Positions 33,440 through 42,801 are shown, counted from the stretch's first letter. The stretch: DNA of 53,584 bases from an uncultured Oscillospiraceae bacterium (GCA_944385705.1 CALWYF010000009.1:1-53584), one strand, 5' to 3'. Program-made: numbers and translations. Notes: generated by a model not told the origin, from the letters alone.

Positions 33440-34129
33440 TTAAAGTTTAGCTGCCGCCGCCGGGTCAACAAAGGCGGTGACCTCCAGGGGTATTTGCAGG
33501 AAAGCAGCGGGTATATAGCTGTCCGTCCTGCCATATATCATCTTAAAAACCGCATCGGCCTTCTCCTGGCCGGCTGCCAGCAGAAGGATATTGCGGGATG
33601 AAACGATGGTCTTGATGCCCATTGTAAGGGCGTATTCAGTCAGCTGCCTCTCCCCGCCCTGATACTGGCGGTGGGTAGCGTCCGTCAGCTTCTGAACATG
33701 GGTATGGCTGTCAAAGGGGGTAGCCGGCTCATTGTAGCCTATGTGGCCGTTGATACCGATTCCCAAAATACAAAGGTCAATTCCGCCGGCAGCTTCTACT
33801 AGCTTATCATAATTCTCCGGCTCGCTCTCCTTCGGCAGGAAGAAATTCTCCCCGGGCAAATCAATGTTGCCAACAAGCTGTCTCTCCAATATACTGCGGC
33901 AGCTGTTTTCTCCCTCCGCCCCAACATATTCGGTAACGGCAAAGATTTTGGCATTTTTAAAACTCAGCTCACCGGAGCGGCACATATCGCTCAACAGAGC
34001 GTACAGGCCCTCAGTAGTGCGCCCCGCAGTCAGAGCAAGAACCGCATCCGGCTTCTCCTTCAGTAACTGCTGCACTTCTTCGGCGCAGCTTTTTTCCAGT
34101 TCCGGCAGCTCTTTTATCACAGTTTTCAT
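33440..34129 (-). CDS. nagB: Glucosamine-6-phosphate deaminase-like protein
   Basis: NagB converts glucosamine-6-phosphate to fructose-6-phosphate and ammonia. The 229-residue sequence has the family start VLALTAGRTTEGLYALL, the segment VTEYVGAEGENSCRSIL where NagB has its active-site Asp (here Glu/Tyr variants), and the signature LCILGIGINGHIGYNEPA near 138 with the catalytic His/Glu. SGGxTP, usual in this family, reads AGRTTE. It is upstream of glmM, so this operon could balance catabolic and biosynthetic use of glucosamine-6-phosphate. A 6-phosphogluconolactonase is less likely because of the GHIGYNEP motif. Confidence 0.85.
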   Translation of the reverse strand: MKTVIKELPELEKSCAEEVQQLLKEKPDAVLALTAGRTTEGLYALLSDMCRSGELSFKNAKIFAVTEYVGAEGENSCRSILERQLVGNIDLPGENFFLPKESEPENYDKLVEAAGGIDLCILGIGINGHIGYNEPATPFDSHTHVQKLTDATHRQYQGGERQLTEYALTMGIKTIVSSRNILLLAAGQEKADAVFKMIYGRTDSYIPAAFLQIPLEVTAFVDPAAAAKL

Positions 34130-34173
34130 TATATCACCCGCTATTTACAGATTTTATTGGACATACTATAACT

Positions 34174-34854
34174 ATGGCTATAATAATCATACGCACTATA
34201 ATAGTATATTTTTCTCTGCTGATAACCATGCGCCTTCTGGGCAAGCGGCAGCTGGGGGAAATGGAGCTGTCGGAGTTTGTACTGGCGGCCCTGATTGCGG
34301 ATCTGGCCTCCCTGCCCTTGCAGGATCTGGGCATACCCATGATAAACGGGCTGGTACCAATTATGGTCCTCTTCTGCTGTGAGCTTCTGATTGCCGGAGT
34401 CTGCATGAAAAACATCCGGCTCAGGGCCTTTTTCTCCGGCAAACCCAGTCTGCTCATCGTCCGGGGAAAAATCTGTCAGGGGGAGATGCACCGCAACCGC
34501 TTCACTCCCGATGAGCTGATGCAGGAGCTGCGAAACCAGGGAATACTGGACATCAGCTCCGTGGAATATGCGGTGCTGGAGACGGACGGAAAGCTTAACG
34601 TAGTGCCCTTTGCAGCCCAGCGCCCGGCCACGGCGGAGCAGCTTGGAATAAACGTCCCCGACGAGTCCTATCCCTTCATCGTCATCAACAACGGCAGAGT
34701 GCTCCAAGGAAATCTTAAGCATCTGGGGCTGGATATGAACTGGCTGAATAAGCAGCTGAGTCAGAATGGGCTCAGCTCCCCAGACCAAGTCTTTCTCATG
34801 ACTGCCGACAAGATGGGCCGGATATATCTGGCGGAAAGAGAGGTCAAAAAATGA
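34174..34854 (+). CDS. DUF421 (YetF/YcaP-type) membrane protein
   Basis: Three N-terminal membrane segments (about 2-18, 30-50 and 57-74), with the family hallmark RLLGKRQLGEMELSEFV near 21 and the soluble block RLRAFFSGKPSLLIVRGKI, identify the DUF421 family. The rest is cytoplasmic: the MLRNQGILDISSVEYAVLETDG-type segment and a C-terminal regulatory domain. The function of the family is unknown; it is linked to sporulation and envelope in Bacillus. No ribosome site is visible, and a TTTACA-17-TATAAC pair ends at the start codon, so a leaderless or mis-assigned start is possible. It overlaps the DUF4363 gene by four bases. Confidence 0.85.
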   Translation: MAIIIIRTIIVYFSLLITMRLLGKRQLGEMELSEFVLAALIADLASLPLQDLGIPMINGLVPIMVLFCCELLIAGVCMKNIRLRAFFSGKPSLLIVRGKICQGEMHRNRFTPDELMQELRNQGILDISSVEYAVLETDGKLNVVPFAAQRPATAEQLGINVPDESYPFIVINNGRVLQGNLKHLGLDMNWLNKQLSQNGLSSPDQVFLMTADKMGRIYLAEREVKK

Positions 34855-35231
34855 GCCGTGAAATGCTGGCCTCCCTGCTCATCCTGCTGCTGATTGCAGG
34901 GGCCTGGTGGAACATAGGCGCTGTGGACCGGCTGTCGGAGGATATGCTCTCCGCTCTGGAGGAGTCCCGGCAGGCGGCTGAGGCAGGAGATGACTCCCAG
35001 GCCCTGGAGGCACTGGACACCGCCCTGGAGCGCTGGCTTCAGGCCGACAGCTACACTCACATCTTCATCCGCCATTCGGAGATAGACTCCACCGCCGACG
35101 CTTTTTATGAACTGAGAGAGCTGCTGCTCTCCGGAGACCTGGAAGGCTGCGACGCAGCCTACGGTAAGCTCCGCTACCACATCATAAGCATACAGGAGAT
35201 GGAGCATCCGGGTCTGGGCAGCATACTTTGA
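34851..35231 (+). CDS. DUF4363 protein, partner of DUF421
   Basis: A 126-residue protein with one N-terminal membrane segment (about 6-22) and an extracytoplasmic helical domain with regular heptads (LSEDMLSALEESRQAAEAGD, ALDTALERWLQADSYTHIFI). This matches DUF4363, which is almost always encoded next to DUF421 in spore-forming Firmicutes. The start overlaps the DUF421 stop (ATGA), so the two are translationally coupled and probably interact. Function not established. Confidence 0.85.
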   Translation: MSREMLASLLILLLIAGAWWNIGAVDRLSEDMLSALEESRQAAEAGDDSQALEALDTALERWLQADSYTHIFIRHSEIDSTADAFYELRELLLSGDLEGCDAAYGKLRYHIISIQEMEHPGLGSIL

Positions 35232-35237
35232 GAAGAA

Positions 35238-35693
35238 TTATTTGTCCTGCAGGAGCTTGGACAGTTCCTCCATGAAGGTGTTGATATCTTTGAAGCTGCG
35301 GTATACCGAGGCAAAGCGCACATAGGCCACCTCGTCTATCTCCTTGAGGCGGGCCATGACCATCTCGCCTATATCTACGGTGCTTATCTCCCGCTCGAGA
35401 TTGCTCTGGAGCTCCTGCTCTATATCGTCGGCTATGGTCTCCAGCTGGGCCAGGGTGACGGGCCGCTTTTCACAGGCCCGGACCATGCCGTTTATCAGCT
35501 TCACCTTGTCAAAGGTCTGGCGGCTGCCGTCCCTTTTCACTACCACCAGGGGCAGCCGCTCTATTATCTCATAGGTTGTAAAGCGCTTCTGACAGGCCAG
35601 ACACTCCCGACGGCGGCGAATGGTGGCTCCCTCCTCTGCGGGTCTGGAGTCGATTACCCTGCTTTCGGAATATCCGCAAAAGGGACATTTCAT
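35238..35693 (-). CDS. nrdR: Transcriptional repressor NrdR
   Basis: NrdR represses ribonucleotide reductase genes in response to (d)ATP. The N-terminal zinc ribbon has CPFCG at 3-7 and CLACQKRF near 31, with the ATIRRRREC basic strip; the ATP-cone follows ([20 protein letters not shown] near 51, then [17 protein letters not shown] near 120). The 151-residue length is typical. It is convergent with the DUF421 pair and 7 bases from the DUF4363 stop. No nrd genes lie in the window. Confidence 0.96.
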   Translation of the reverse strand: MKCPFCGYSESRVIDSRPAEEGATIRRRRECLACQKRFTTYEIIERLPLVVVKRDGSRQTFDKVKLINGMVRACEKRPVTLAQLETIADDIEQELQSNLEREISTVDIGEMVMARLKEIDEVAYVRFASVYRSFKDINTFMEELSKLLQDK

Positions 35694-35910
35694 ATATCCT
35701 ATCTCTCCCTAAAATAACATTATGTAGACTCAACGGATGTATTGTATCACAGTATAGCCCTCAACGCCATACAAAATATTGCCAATTCTCCCATTAAATA
35801 TTGATATTTTTCCCATAATTAGAAAAATCTTTCGCAATATTGGCTGTAAGCCCGCCTGACCCAGGCAGCCCCTGCCCTCTCTATTTCTATTTTTCCCGTG
35901 CCGCCGATAT
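35694..35910. other. AT-rich gap upstream of nrdR
   Basis: This stretch between the nrdR start and the peptidase terminator holds no gene. It is AT-rich, with ATTGCCAA and GCAATATTGGC elements in inverted relation, and a TATACT/GATACAAT cluster upstream of nrdR that may hold its promoter. No NrdR box was found. Confidence 0.4.
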
Positions 35911-35945
35911 AAAAAATCCCCGGACCAGAGTCCGGGGAATTTTTA
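35911..35945. terminator. Terminator of the lysine-transporter/peptidase operon
   Basis: TCCCCGGA pairs with TCCGGGGA over a 6-base loop, with A-run and T-run on the two sides, so it works on both strands; the minus-strand operon ends here. Confidence 0.85.
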
Positions 35946-35959
35946 TAGTTTACATAATT

Positions 35960-37363
35960 TTATATTTCTGCATTTGCAAAACCGCAGGCTGTCTCCATTA
36001 TACGTATGAGCACTCTTATGCCCTGGATATAACTGCGCTGGGAGATGCGCTCGTTGGTGCCGTGGACCAAACCGGCGGTCTCGGCAGCCTCGCTGAGGAA
36101 GGGAGCGCAGCGCAGACAGGCGGAGCATATATTCTCATACTGCCGGGCGTCGGTGGCTCCGGCGCTGATGGAGGGGATGAACACCACATCATTATAATAG
36201 TAGTTCATGGCCTCCAAAAGTTTTTCGTAGCCGTAGCCCGAGGCGGCGGAGAGGCGGGAGGGGTCGTTGGCCTGGTCAAATTTTGCTTTTACAGGCATGC
36301 CCTCCAAAGCGGCAAAACAGCGCCGCTTCAATTCTTCTGCGCTGTCGCCGGGAATAAGGCGGAAATTTATGTTGGCGCTGATATCCTGGGGAAGTACGTT
36401 GCAGGCGGGGCTGCCTCCGGATATCATGGTTGGGGCAATGGTGGTAGCAGTAAGGGGGAAGAGCTCCCGTACCGAGGCGCAGTAATCCATGATTGCCTGG
36501 GCATTTCCGGGTATATCCTGGACCAGACTCTTCAGCGGCTCCTCCGTCACATAGGGAGCTATGGCCTCCAGGCACTGCTCCAATGCTTTTGGCATTTCAG
36601 CTTCCTGGCCGCTGTCGCAAACGGCGCTTATGGCTCTGGCCATGTGCTCCAGAGAACTGCCGCCGAAGGGATTGCTGGAATGGCCTCCCTTACCCTTGGC
36701 AACAAGCCTCAGGTCTGCATAGCCCTTTTCCGCCAGGTGTATCTGGCAGACATTGACCCCGGGAGCGCAGTAGACCGCGCCGGACTCTATGCTGCCGCCG
36801 CCCTCGTCCAGCAGGAACTCCAGCTGAACTCCCCGGCTCTCCAGAAGCTTTGCCATGGCCAGGGCTCCGGTGTTGAAGGTCTCCTCATCCTCGCCGAAGG
36901 CCAGGTACACGTCCCGCTCAGGGCGGCAGCCCCGGCTCAGAAGATATTCCGCAGCCTCCAGCACGCCGAAGACCTGGCACTTGATGTCCAGTGCTCCCCG
37001 GCCCCAGATATAGCCCTGGGCTATCTCTCCGGAAAAAGGAGGATAAGTCCAGTCCTTCTCGGTGCCGGCTTCCACGCCCACCACATCCATGTGGGACATA
37101 AACAGTACCGGCTTCAGATTTTTATCCCTGCCCTCTATATGTATGAGCAGACTGCGGCCCACAGTCTCGGTGACGGCCGCGGCAGAGACTGCCGGGTAAG
37201 AGTCGCGAATCAGCTGCCTGAGCTTTGCGAACTCTTCGTCGCAGCCCTCAGTCCCGTTTACCGTGCGGCAGGCAATGGCGGCGGAGAGGTGCCTGAAGGC
37301 CCCTTCCCCGTCCAGCTGAGGATAGTCCTCCTCATTCCTGTAAAATCTCTTATAGTCGGTCAT
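35960..37363 (-). CDS. M20-family metallopeptidase, coupled to amino-acid ABC transporter
   Basis: A 467-residue M20 peptidase/deacylase. Metal ligands sit in the expected places: [10 protein letters not shown] (His near 90), RGALDIKCQ (Asp bridging), GEDEETFN (Glu/Glu near 157), and a late [10 protein letters not shown]. The dimerisation domain lies between, with [15 protein letters not shown] carrying the His that crosses into the partner site. It is closest in style to the PM20D1/DapE/carnosinase branch; the substrate cannot be read from sequence. Its ATG overlaps the TGA of the ABC ATPase gene, placing it in the lysine-riboswitch operon, so a lysine-containing dipeptide or acyl-lysine is a sensible hypothesis. 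No signal peptide, hence cytoplasmic. Confidence 0.88.
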   Translation of the reverse strand: MTDYKRFYRNEEDYPQLDGEGAFRHLSAAIACRTVNGTEGCDEEFAKLRQLIRDSYPAVSAAAVTETVGRSLLIHIEGRDKNLKPVLFMSHMDVVGVEAGTEKDWTYPPFSGEIAQGYIWGRGALDIKCQVFGVLEAAEYLLSRGCRPERDVYLAFGEDEETFNTGALAMAKLLESRGVQLEFLLDEGGGSIESGAVYCAPGVNVCQIHLAEKGYADLRLVAKGKGGHSSNPFGGSSLEHMARAISAVCDSGQEAEMPKALEQCLEAIAPYVTEEPLKSLVQDIPGNAQAIMDYCASVRELFPLTATTIAPTMISGGSPACNVLPQDISANINFRLIPGDSAEELKRRCFAALEGMPVKAKFDQANDPSRLSAASGYGYEKLLEAMNYYYNDVVFIPSISAGATDARQYENICSACLRCAPFLSEAAETAGLVHGTNERISQRSYIQGIRVLIRIMETACGFANAEI

Positions 37364-38100
37364 TTATCCTCCAGATAGCGGCTGAGGAATTCTCTGGTAC
37401 GGGCCTCCTTGGGATTGCCGAAGACCTCCTTGGGACTGCCCTGCTCCAGAATGACGCCGTTATCCATAAATACCACCCGGTCGCTTACCTCCCGGGCAAA
37501 GGCCATCTCATGGGTGACCACTATCATGGTCATGCCCTGAGCGGCCAGCTTTTTCATAACGTCCAGCACCTCGCCGACAATCTCCGGGTCCAGAGCGCTG
37601 GTGGGCTCGTCAAAGAGCATTATCTCCGGCTCCATGCACAGAGCTCTGGCAATTGCCACACGCTGCTTCTGCCCGCCTGAGAGCTTGCGGCTGTCGGCAT
37701 TTATAAAGTCCCCCAGGCCCACGCCCTTGAGGTGCTTTATGGCCGTCTCCTCCGCCTGCTGGCGCTTTATCTTCTTCACGGTCATGGGGGCCATGGTGCA
37801 GTTGTCCAGCACGTTCTTGTTGTTAAAGAGGTTGAAGCCCTGGAACACCATGCCTATGCGCTGTCTGAGGGCGTTGAGATTCGTGTTCAGGTCCATCAGG
37901 TCCTTACCGTCAAACCAGATATGGCCGGAGTCGGCATATTCCAGCAGGTTTATGCAGCGAAGCAGGGTGCTCTTGCCGGAGCCGGAGGCGCCGATGATAC
38001 AAACCACTTCTCCCGGCATGACCTCCAGGTCTATGCCCTTGAGGACCTTCAGACTGCCGAAGGATTTTTCCAGCTTTTCAATTTTAATTATTGGTTCCAT
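37360..38100 (-). CDS. Amino-acid ABC transporter ATPase (lysine-riboswitch operon)
   Basis: A 246-residue polar-amino-acid ATPase of the GlnQ/HisP type. Walker A is GASGSGKST near 35, the Q-loop is MVFQGFNLF, the signature is [15 protein letters not shown] near 138, Walker B is [12 protein letters not shown] near 160, and the H-loop is VVTHEM. It would power the adjacent permease. ATG 38100 has GAGG 9 bases upstream; the GTG at 38109 is an in-frame extension I reject. It overlaps the peptidase gene by four bases. The riboswitch upstream of the binding-protein gene makes lysine the likely cargo. Confidence 0.93.
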   Translation of the reverse strand: MEPIIKIEKLEKSFGSLKVLKGIDLEVMPGEVVCIIGASGSGKSTLLRCINLLEYADSGHIWFDGKDLMDLNTNLNALRQRIGMVFQGFNLFNNKNVLDNCTMAPMTVKKIKRQQAEETAIKHLKGVGLGDFINADSRKLSGGQKQRVAIARALCMEPEIMLFDEPTSALDPEIVGEVLDVMKKLAAQGMTMIVVTHEMAFAREVSDRVVFMDNGVILEQGSPKEVFGNPKEARTREFLSRYLEDK

Positions 38101-38110
38101 AGTCTTCACC

Positions 38111-39241
38111 TCAATTGGAGCTGGGCAATTCTTTCACGTTGGTGTCCAGCTTCCGGGAAATTGCCTTCATCAGCAGGGATGAGAAATAGGTCATTATGAG
38201 ATAGAACACTGCGGCAATGCAGTAGGTCTCAAGAGCCTTGAAGTAAATGCCGCTGACGGAGGTAGTGGCATACATCAGATCCATGCAGCCTATGACCGAC
38301 AGAACCGAAGAGTCCTTGATGTTTATAATGAACTCATTGCCTATGGCGGGGATGCTGTTCTTCACCGCCTGGGGAAAGACTACCTTTATCATAGTCTGCC
38401 AGTTGGTCATGCCCAGGCTCCTGGCGGCCTCGGTCTGGCCGTGGTCTATGGATTCTATGCCGCCTCTCAGCACCTCAGCCAGATAGGCGGTGGAGTTGAG
38501 GGACACAGTGATCAGGCCGGAGATGAAGAAGCTCCACACCTGGTTTATCTCCGTAACGCTCATGCCGGTGCCCTTAAATATGCCAAAGCCCGCATAGTAG
38601 AAGATAAGGGCCTGGACCATCATGGGAGTTCCGCGAATTATAGTAATGTAGATACTGGCAAAGCTGCGGCCTATGTATTTCAGGAAACGCACCAGATCGT
38701 TATCCTGGCGGTCCGGCTTCTGTATGCGCAGCGTCACCATGAACAGGGCCAGCACGAAAGCGATGAGAGTACCCAGCAGGGCGATGCGTACCGTGGTCCA
38801 TATGCCCATTCTGAAGAAAGTAGCACCGTTATGGAGCAGGTAGAACATGGAAGGCACGAAGCCGTCGGGCATACTGTCGGCGCTGCTGCTGCTGTTTGCC
38901 ATGGCGGCAAAGCTCATAAGAGGCCGGTCGATAAACAGCAGCAGCACTGCAACGCAGAGCAAATAGGAGAAATACCGTGAGACCTTCAGCATGGCCGGGC
39001 TTTTGAAGGCCGTGGCGGAAAAGCTTTTCCAGCGACTCAGCTTTACCGCCAGGGCCGCCAGGGCCATAAGGATAAACAGTCCGCAGATACCGGCAAGGAT
39101 GTAGATAGCCGGGGAGCTGCCCATAAAGCTCAGCTGCGATGGCTGCATCGACGCCATTTTAATTCCCAGAGCGCCGAGTACAGCGCCGGTAAGATATACA
39201 TAAGGGTGATCCCTCTTTATAAAGTTTACCAGTTTTTTCAT
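38111..39241 (-). CDS. Amino-acid ABC transporter permease with long N-terminal membrane extension
   Basis: The C-terminal 220 residues form a standard polar-amino-acid permease: [18 protein letters not shown], the [12 protein letters not shown] region, the EAA loop [22 protein letters not shown] near 285, and [15 protein letters not shown]. About 140 residues precede this, with three extra membrane segments (about 16-32, 45-67 and 90-110) and a Ser-rich loop; usual family members are near 220-250 residues. The extension is unexplained. Order in the operon is binding protein, permease, ATPase, peptidase. Confidence 0.9.
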   Translation of the reverse strand: MKKLVNFIKRDHPYVYLTGAVLGALGIKMASMQPSQLSFMGSSPAIYILAGICGLFILMALAALAVKLSRWKSFSATAFKSPAMLKVSRYFSYLLCVAVLLLFIDRPLMSFAAMANSSSSADSMPDGFVPSMFYLLHNGATFFRMGIWTTVRIALLGTLIAFVLALFMVTLRIQKPDRQDNDLVRFLKYIGRSFASIYITIIRGTPMMVQALIFYYAGFGIFKGTGMSVTEINQVWSFFISGLITVSLNSTAYLAEVLRGGIESIDHGQTEAARSLGMTNWQTMIKVVFPQAVKNSIPAIGNEFIINIKDSSVLSVIGCMDLMYATTSVSGIYFKALETYCIAAVFYLIMTYFSSLLMKAISRKLDTNVKELPSSN

Positions 39242-39300
39242 GATGAGCCTCCACGGGTCAAGCTATTTTTTCCGCACCCCCGGTGCGGGGAAATTTAAAA

Positions 39301-40194
39301 TCAGTTGGGCTGGTTCTCCACCGCCCAGTTCCAGAGCTCAGTGAGATCGTCCTCAGTGTACAGGGCCAGAGCCTCATTCACCTGAGCCAGAAGCTCATCG
39401 TCGCTCTTCCTCAGGCCCACGCAGGAGCCGTTGAATCCCAGGTCAAAGCCGTCGCCCTCTGCAAACTCGATAACATTGTAATCCGGGTTCAGCTCCAGGT
39501 AGCCGGGGGCGTTCTCCAGGTTGATTACTATGGCATCGCAGGTACCCTGGTCAAGACGGGAGATCATGTTGGGGACGCTGTCCACAGGGGGCAGGTGATT
39601 GACTCCGTCCATCTGATCGATAACGGTATCCAGCATGGTGTCCTTCTGGCCCAGTATGCTGGCGCCGGAGAAGTCGTGGATGGTGGTGCCGCCGGCATAG
39701 GGGGAATCAGGCAGAGTCATAAGCCCGTAGACAGTGGTGTGGTAGGGATCGGAGAAATTAATGGACTGGCGGCGCTCCTCGGTGTCGGCCATGCCGGCGA
39801 TGATGGCGTCGATCTGGCCCTGGTTGAGAGCCTCGATAAGTCCGGTCCAGGCCAGCTTCACGATGACCAGCTCACGGTCCAGAGACTCGGCGATGTGCTT
39901 TGCTATCTGCACGTCGTAGCCTTCGGCGTAGGCGCCGGGCACGTTCTCAATGGGGTAGTTGGTGTCGCTGGCGGTGTCTTCCTGCCAGTTGCTGGGGGCG
40001 TAGGCACACTCCATGCCCACACGGAACTGGAGCACTTCGCCGCTGTCGGCGGTTTCTTCGGCAGCTGCGGTCTCAGCCGCATCCTCAGCGGCGGGAGCCT
40101 CAGTGGCTTCGGTCTGGCTGCTGCCGCAGGCGGCCAGGGAGAATATCATAAGGGCCGCAAGCAAAAGGCTCATCAATCTTCTTGTCATTTTCAT
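39301..40194 (-). CDS. Amino-acid ABC transporter substrate-binding lipoprotein
   Basis: A 297-residue lipoprotein with signal MKMTRRLMSLLLAALMIFSLAAC, cut before the Cys of SLAAC, an Ala/Glu-rich linker and a type 3 solute-binding domain (PF00497 type). That domain shows FRVGMECAYAPSNWQ, GYDVQIAKHIAESLDRELVIVKLAWTGLIEALNQGQIDAI (quoted here in two pieces of the same stretch) and a C-terminal lobe ending in LTELWNWAVENQPN. AAAGGA stands 6 bases before ATG 40194. The longer frame up to 40332 runs through the riboswitch and is rejected. The riboswitch points to lysine as ligand. Confidence 0.92.
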   Translation of the reverse strand: MKMTRRLMSLLLAALMIFSLAACGSSQTEATEAPAAEDAAETAAAEETADSGEVLQFRVGMECAYAPSNWQEDTASDTNYPIENVPGAYAEGYDVQIAKHIAESLDRELVIVKLAWTGLIEALNQGQIDAIIAGMADTEERRQSINFSDPYHTTVYGLMTLPDSPYAGGTTIHDFSGASILGQKDTMLDTVIDQMDGVNHLPPVDSVPNMISRLDQGTCDAIVINLENAPGYLELNPDYNVIEFAEGDGFDLGFNGSCVGLRKSDDELLAQVNEALALYTEDDLTELWNWAVENQPN

Positions 40195-40234
40195 TTCCGT
40201 CCTTTCAGTCATAATGGGGTGTAATTGGATATAC

Positions 40235-40269
40235 AAAAAGCCATGGATGCGGCACCGCAGCCATGGCTT
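40235..40269 (-). terminator. Expression-platform terminator of the lysine riboswitch
   Basis: On the minus strand AAGCCATGGCTGCGG pairs with CCGCATCCATGGCTT (one mismatch) over a 2-base loop and is followed by TTTTT. It sits between the aptamer and the binding-protein gene, so ligand binding would favour its formation and shut the operon off. Confidence 0.85.
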
Positions 40270-40330
40270 AATGACGAGATCATTGCCCCCGGAATGTGTT
40301 CCGGGAACATACAGCCAATGATAGCGCTCC

Positions 40331-40488
40331 ACAATTCAGTGACAGTCCGCAGGATATTCTCCGGCGGCCCAGCAGAAAAGGCTCAGAATCCTTTTCAACT
40401 TCGGCGGCGACCCCTTTCGCCCCATCAGGAGTTCTGACTCCCTTCAGGATGCAGGCTAATGATGATAACCGCGCCTCTACCATTGTCC
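40331..40488 (-). promoter_or_regulatory. Lysine riboswitch (L box) aptamer
   Basis: Read on the minus strand, the leader has the L-box landmarks in order: GGTAGAGGCGCGG, a stem with AAGGGAGTCAGAACTCC, GGGGCGAAAGGGGTCGCC, CCGCCGAAG, CTGCTGGGCCGCCGG and the closing GGACTGTCACTG; the P1 arms ACAAT/ATTGT pair at the ends. The order and sequence match known lysine-responsive lysC leaders in other Firmicutes. It lies between the promoter and the ABC transporter operon, followed by an intrinsic terminator, the classical OFF-switch arrangement. It gives the transporter a lysine assignment. Confidence 0.9.
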
Positions 40489-40532
40489 CAAAGCCTTTCG
40501 GCTCCGGGCAATCTTATTTATTTGTTGGGCTG

Positions 40533-40561
40533 AGACTATCGCACTTTTCACATCTTGTCAA
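40533..40561 (-). promoter_or_regulatory. Promoter of the lysine riboswitch transcript
   Basis: On the minus strand TTGACA (40556-40561), a 17-base spacer and TAGTCT (40533-40538) lie just upstream of the aptamer. Confidence 0.7.
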
Positions 40562-40740
40562 TACCCAAATTTAGCTTTCTTCCAAACGCACAAAAAAATT
40601 TAGGTTTAAGCATTCATTTTCGTTGTTTTCATCCAACTGCATCCAGATCTTTCAGTTTATTTTTTTATACACTTTTAATGCCAAATATGGTATCATGATT
40701 CTTGCAACTGAGAAAACAATCCAAGCATGGAGGCTGGAAA
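40562..40740. other. AT-rich intergenic region upstream of ktrB
   Basis: No gene here. Besides the -35 of the riboswitch promoter at its left end, a TATCAT at 40691-40696 is a possible -10 for ktrB, without a convincing -35. I see no c-di-AMP riboswitch, which sometimes controls ktr genes. Confidence 0.4.
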
Positions 40741-42069
40741 ATGCAGAACTTTATCAAACGCCTCTCCTCGTCTCAGATAATAATACTGGGTTTTGCCGGG
40801 GTAATCCTTTTGGGCAGTCTGCTGCTTATGCTCCCCTTGTCCACGGCGGACGGTCGGGGCGCCCCCTTTGCCGACGCTCTGTTCACCGCCACCTCCGCCG
40901 TGTGCGTCACCGGCCTGGTGGTCCATGACACCGCCACATACTGGTCGGTCTTCGGCCAAACAGTCATTATCCTTCTCATCCAGACCGGCGGCATGGGCGT
41001 TGTCACAGTGGCTTTGGCCTTGTATTCAATATCCGGTAAACGCATCAGCCTCAAGCAGCGCAGCACCATGCAGGAGTCCATCTCCGCCCACAAGCTGGAT
41101 GGCATTGTTGGCATGACGGGCTTTATAATCCGCATGTGCCTTATCTTTGAACTTGCCGGGGCCGCTCTCCTCTGTCCTGTATTTATCCCGCAGCTGGGGC
41201 TGCTCCGGGGCATAGGCTACAGCCTGTTTCATTCCATATCCGCCTTCTGCAATGCAGGCTTTGACCTTATGGGCATTAACGGGGAATACTCCTCCGTAAC
41301 CGCCTATGTGGCAAATCCTTTGCTTAATCTCGTCATCATGGCCCTCATCATTACCGGCGGCATAGGCTTTCTCACTTGGGACGACATCAGAACCAACAAG
41401 CTCCGCTTCCGGCGCTATCAGCTTCAGAGCAAGGTGGCCATCACCGTTTCCCTGCTGCTCATCTTCATCCCGGCAATATATTTCTTTTTCTTCGAGCTGG
41501 GGGATATGGCCCTCCCCTCCCGGTTTTGGGCTTCCCTGTTCCAGTCGGTAACCACCAGGACCGCAGGCTTCAACACCGTAGACCTGACCCTCTTCAGCGA
41601 ATGCGGCGTTTTCATCATGATAATGCTGATGCTGGTGGGCGGCTCCCCCGGCTCCACCGCCGGCGGCATGAAAACCACCACCCTGGCGGTGATCCTGGCC
41701 AACGCCGTCTGCGTCTTCCGCCACAGAGACAGCGCCCGCTTCTTCGGCCGTCGTGTTTCCGAAGATACGGTGCGCAGCGCCGCCACGATTCTGGCCATGT
41801 ACCTGGTCCTCTTTGTTGCGGGGGCCCTGATAATCAGCCGTGTTGAAAACCTCCCCCTTGTCAGCTGTCTTTTTGAGACTGCCTCCGCCATAGGCACCGT
41901 AGGCCTCACCCTGGGCCTCACCCCGGAGTTGGGGCAGCTGTCCCGGGCCATACTCATCTTCCTCATGTATATGGGCCGGGTAGGCGGGCTGACGCTGATC
42001 TTTGCCGCCACCGCTCCCAGCCAGGGCGTCTCCGCCCGCTATCCCCAGGGCAAGCTCACCGTGGGATAA
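40741..42069 (+). CDS. ktrB: Potassium uptake protein, TrkH/KtrB membrane subunit
   Basis: A 442-residue channel-like K+ transporter with the four pore repeats of the Trk/Ktr family. The filter segments read FTATSAVCVTGLVV near 48, SISAFCNAGFDLMG near 173, SVTTRTAGFNTVDL near 268 and TASAIGTVGLTLGL near 384, each with the conserved Gly. The GGSPGSTAGGMKTTT loop near 300 is the intramembrane gate. GGAGG stands 7 bases before the ATG at 40741. An upstream in-frame ATG at 40702 gives an unsupported extension. It is followed by ktrA. Confidence 0.94.
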   Translation: MQNFIKRLSSSQIIILGFAGVILLGSLLLMLPLSTADGRGAPFADALFTATSAVCVTGLVVHDTATYWSVFGQTVIILLIQTGGMGVVTVALALYSISGKRISLKQRSTMQESISAHKLDGIVGMTGFIIRMCLIFELAGAALLCPVFIPQLGLLRGIGYSLFHSISAFCNAGFDLMGINGEYSSVTAYVANPLLNLVIMALIITGGIGFLTWDDIRTNKLRFRRYQLQSKVAITVSLLLIFIPAIYFFFFELGDMALPSRFWASLFQSVTTRTAGFNTVDLTLFSECGVFIMIMLMLVGGSPGSTAGGMKTTTLAVILANAVCVFRHRDSARFFGRRVSEDTVRSAATILAMYLVLFVAGALIISRVENLPLVSCLFETASAIGTVGLTLGLTPELGQLSRAILIFLMYMGRVGGLTLIFAATAPSQGVSARYPQGKLTVG

Positions 42070-42116
42070 ACCCAAATACAAAAACAGCCGCTTGCTGCGG
42101 CAGAACGGAGATAAAC

Positions 42117-42764
42117 ATGAAATCTGTTTTGATAATCGGCCTGGGCCGCTTCGGCAGCCACATCGCCAGAAAACTCAACGCCATGGGCCACGAGGTCATG
42201 GCCGTGGACAGCAACGAGGATAGGATAAACAGCGTCCTTTCCTACACCACCAGCGCCCAGATAGGCGACAGCACCAACCGGGCTTTTCTGGAGAGCCTGG
42301 GGGTAGACAGCTTCGACTCCTGCATCGTGGCCATAGGCGACAACTTCCAGAACTCTCTGGAGACCGCCTATCTGCTCAAAGACCTGGGGGCAAAGCACGT
42401 GGTCGCCCGGGCCTCCAGCGGTGTACAGGAGAAGTTCCTCCTGCGCAACGGCGCCGACCAGGTGGTATACCCGGAAAAGCAGCTGGCGGCGTGGATAGCC
42501 ATCCGCTGCACCAGCGAGCACATTCTCGACTACATAGAGCTGGAGGGCGACTACTCCATCTATGAGCTGTCCATTCCGGGCAACTGGCTGGGCAAAACCG
42601 TAGGTCAGCTGGACATACGCAAGAAGCACGGCATAAACATTTTGGGGATAAGGAAGGAAGGGCGTCTGGATCTGAACGTGACCCCCGACTCCCTCCTCAG
42701 TCAGGGCTCCTCAATTCTGGTACTGGGCCCCGACGCCGCCTTGCAGAAGGTCTTCAGAATATAA
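42117..42764 (+). CDS. ktrA: Potassium uptake regulator, TrkA/KtrA (RCK) subunit
   Basis: The cytosolic gating ring of the Ktr system, 215 residues. RCK_N Rossmann domain: VLIIGLGRFGSHIARKL at the start, AVDSNEDRIN and AQIGDSTNRAFLESLGVDSFD, binding nucleotide. RCK_C domain: about 135-215, YSIYELSIPGNWLGKTVGQL, a candidate c-di-AMP-sensing domain by analogy. It lies 47 bases after ktrB and ends at a terminator, so the pair is an operon. Confidence 0.94.
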   Translation: MKSVLIIGLGRFGSHIARKLNAMGHEVMAVDSNEDRINSVLSYTTSAQIGDSTNRAFLESLGVDSFDSCIVAIGDNFQNSLETAYLLKDLGAKHVVARASSGVQEKFLLRNGADQVVYPEKQLAAWIAIRCTSEHILDYIELEGDYSIYELSIPGNWLGKTVGQLDIRKKHGINILGIRKEGRLDLNVTPDSLLSQGSSILVLGPDAALQKVFRI

Positions 42765-42768
42765 CAGC

Positions 42769-42801
42769 AAAAGCGCAGGGAAGCTCCCTGCGCTTTTCTT
42801 T
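42769..42801 (+). terminator. Terminator of ktrBA
   Basis: AAAAGCGCAGGGA pairs perfectly with TCCCTGCGCTTTT over a 3-base loop, with a T-rich tail. The symmetrical A/T flanks let it also serve the minus-strand amylase gene. Confidence 0.88.
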
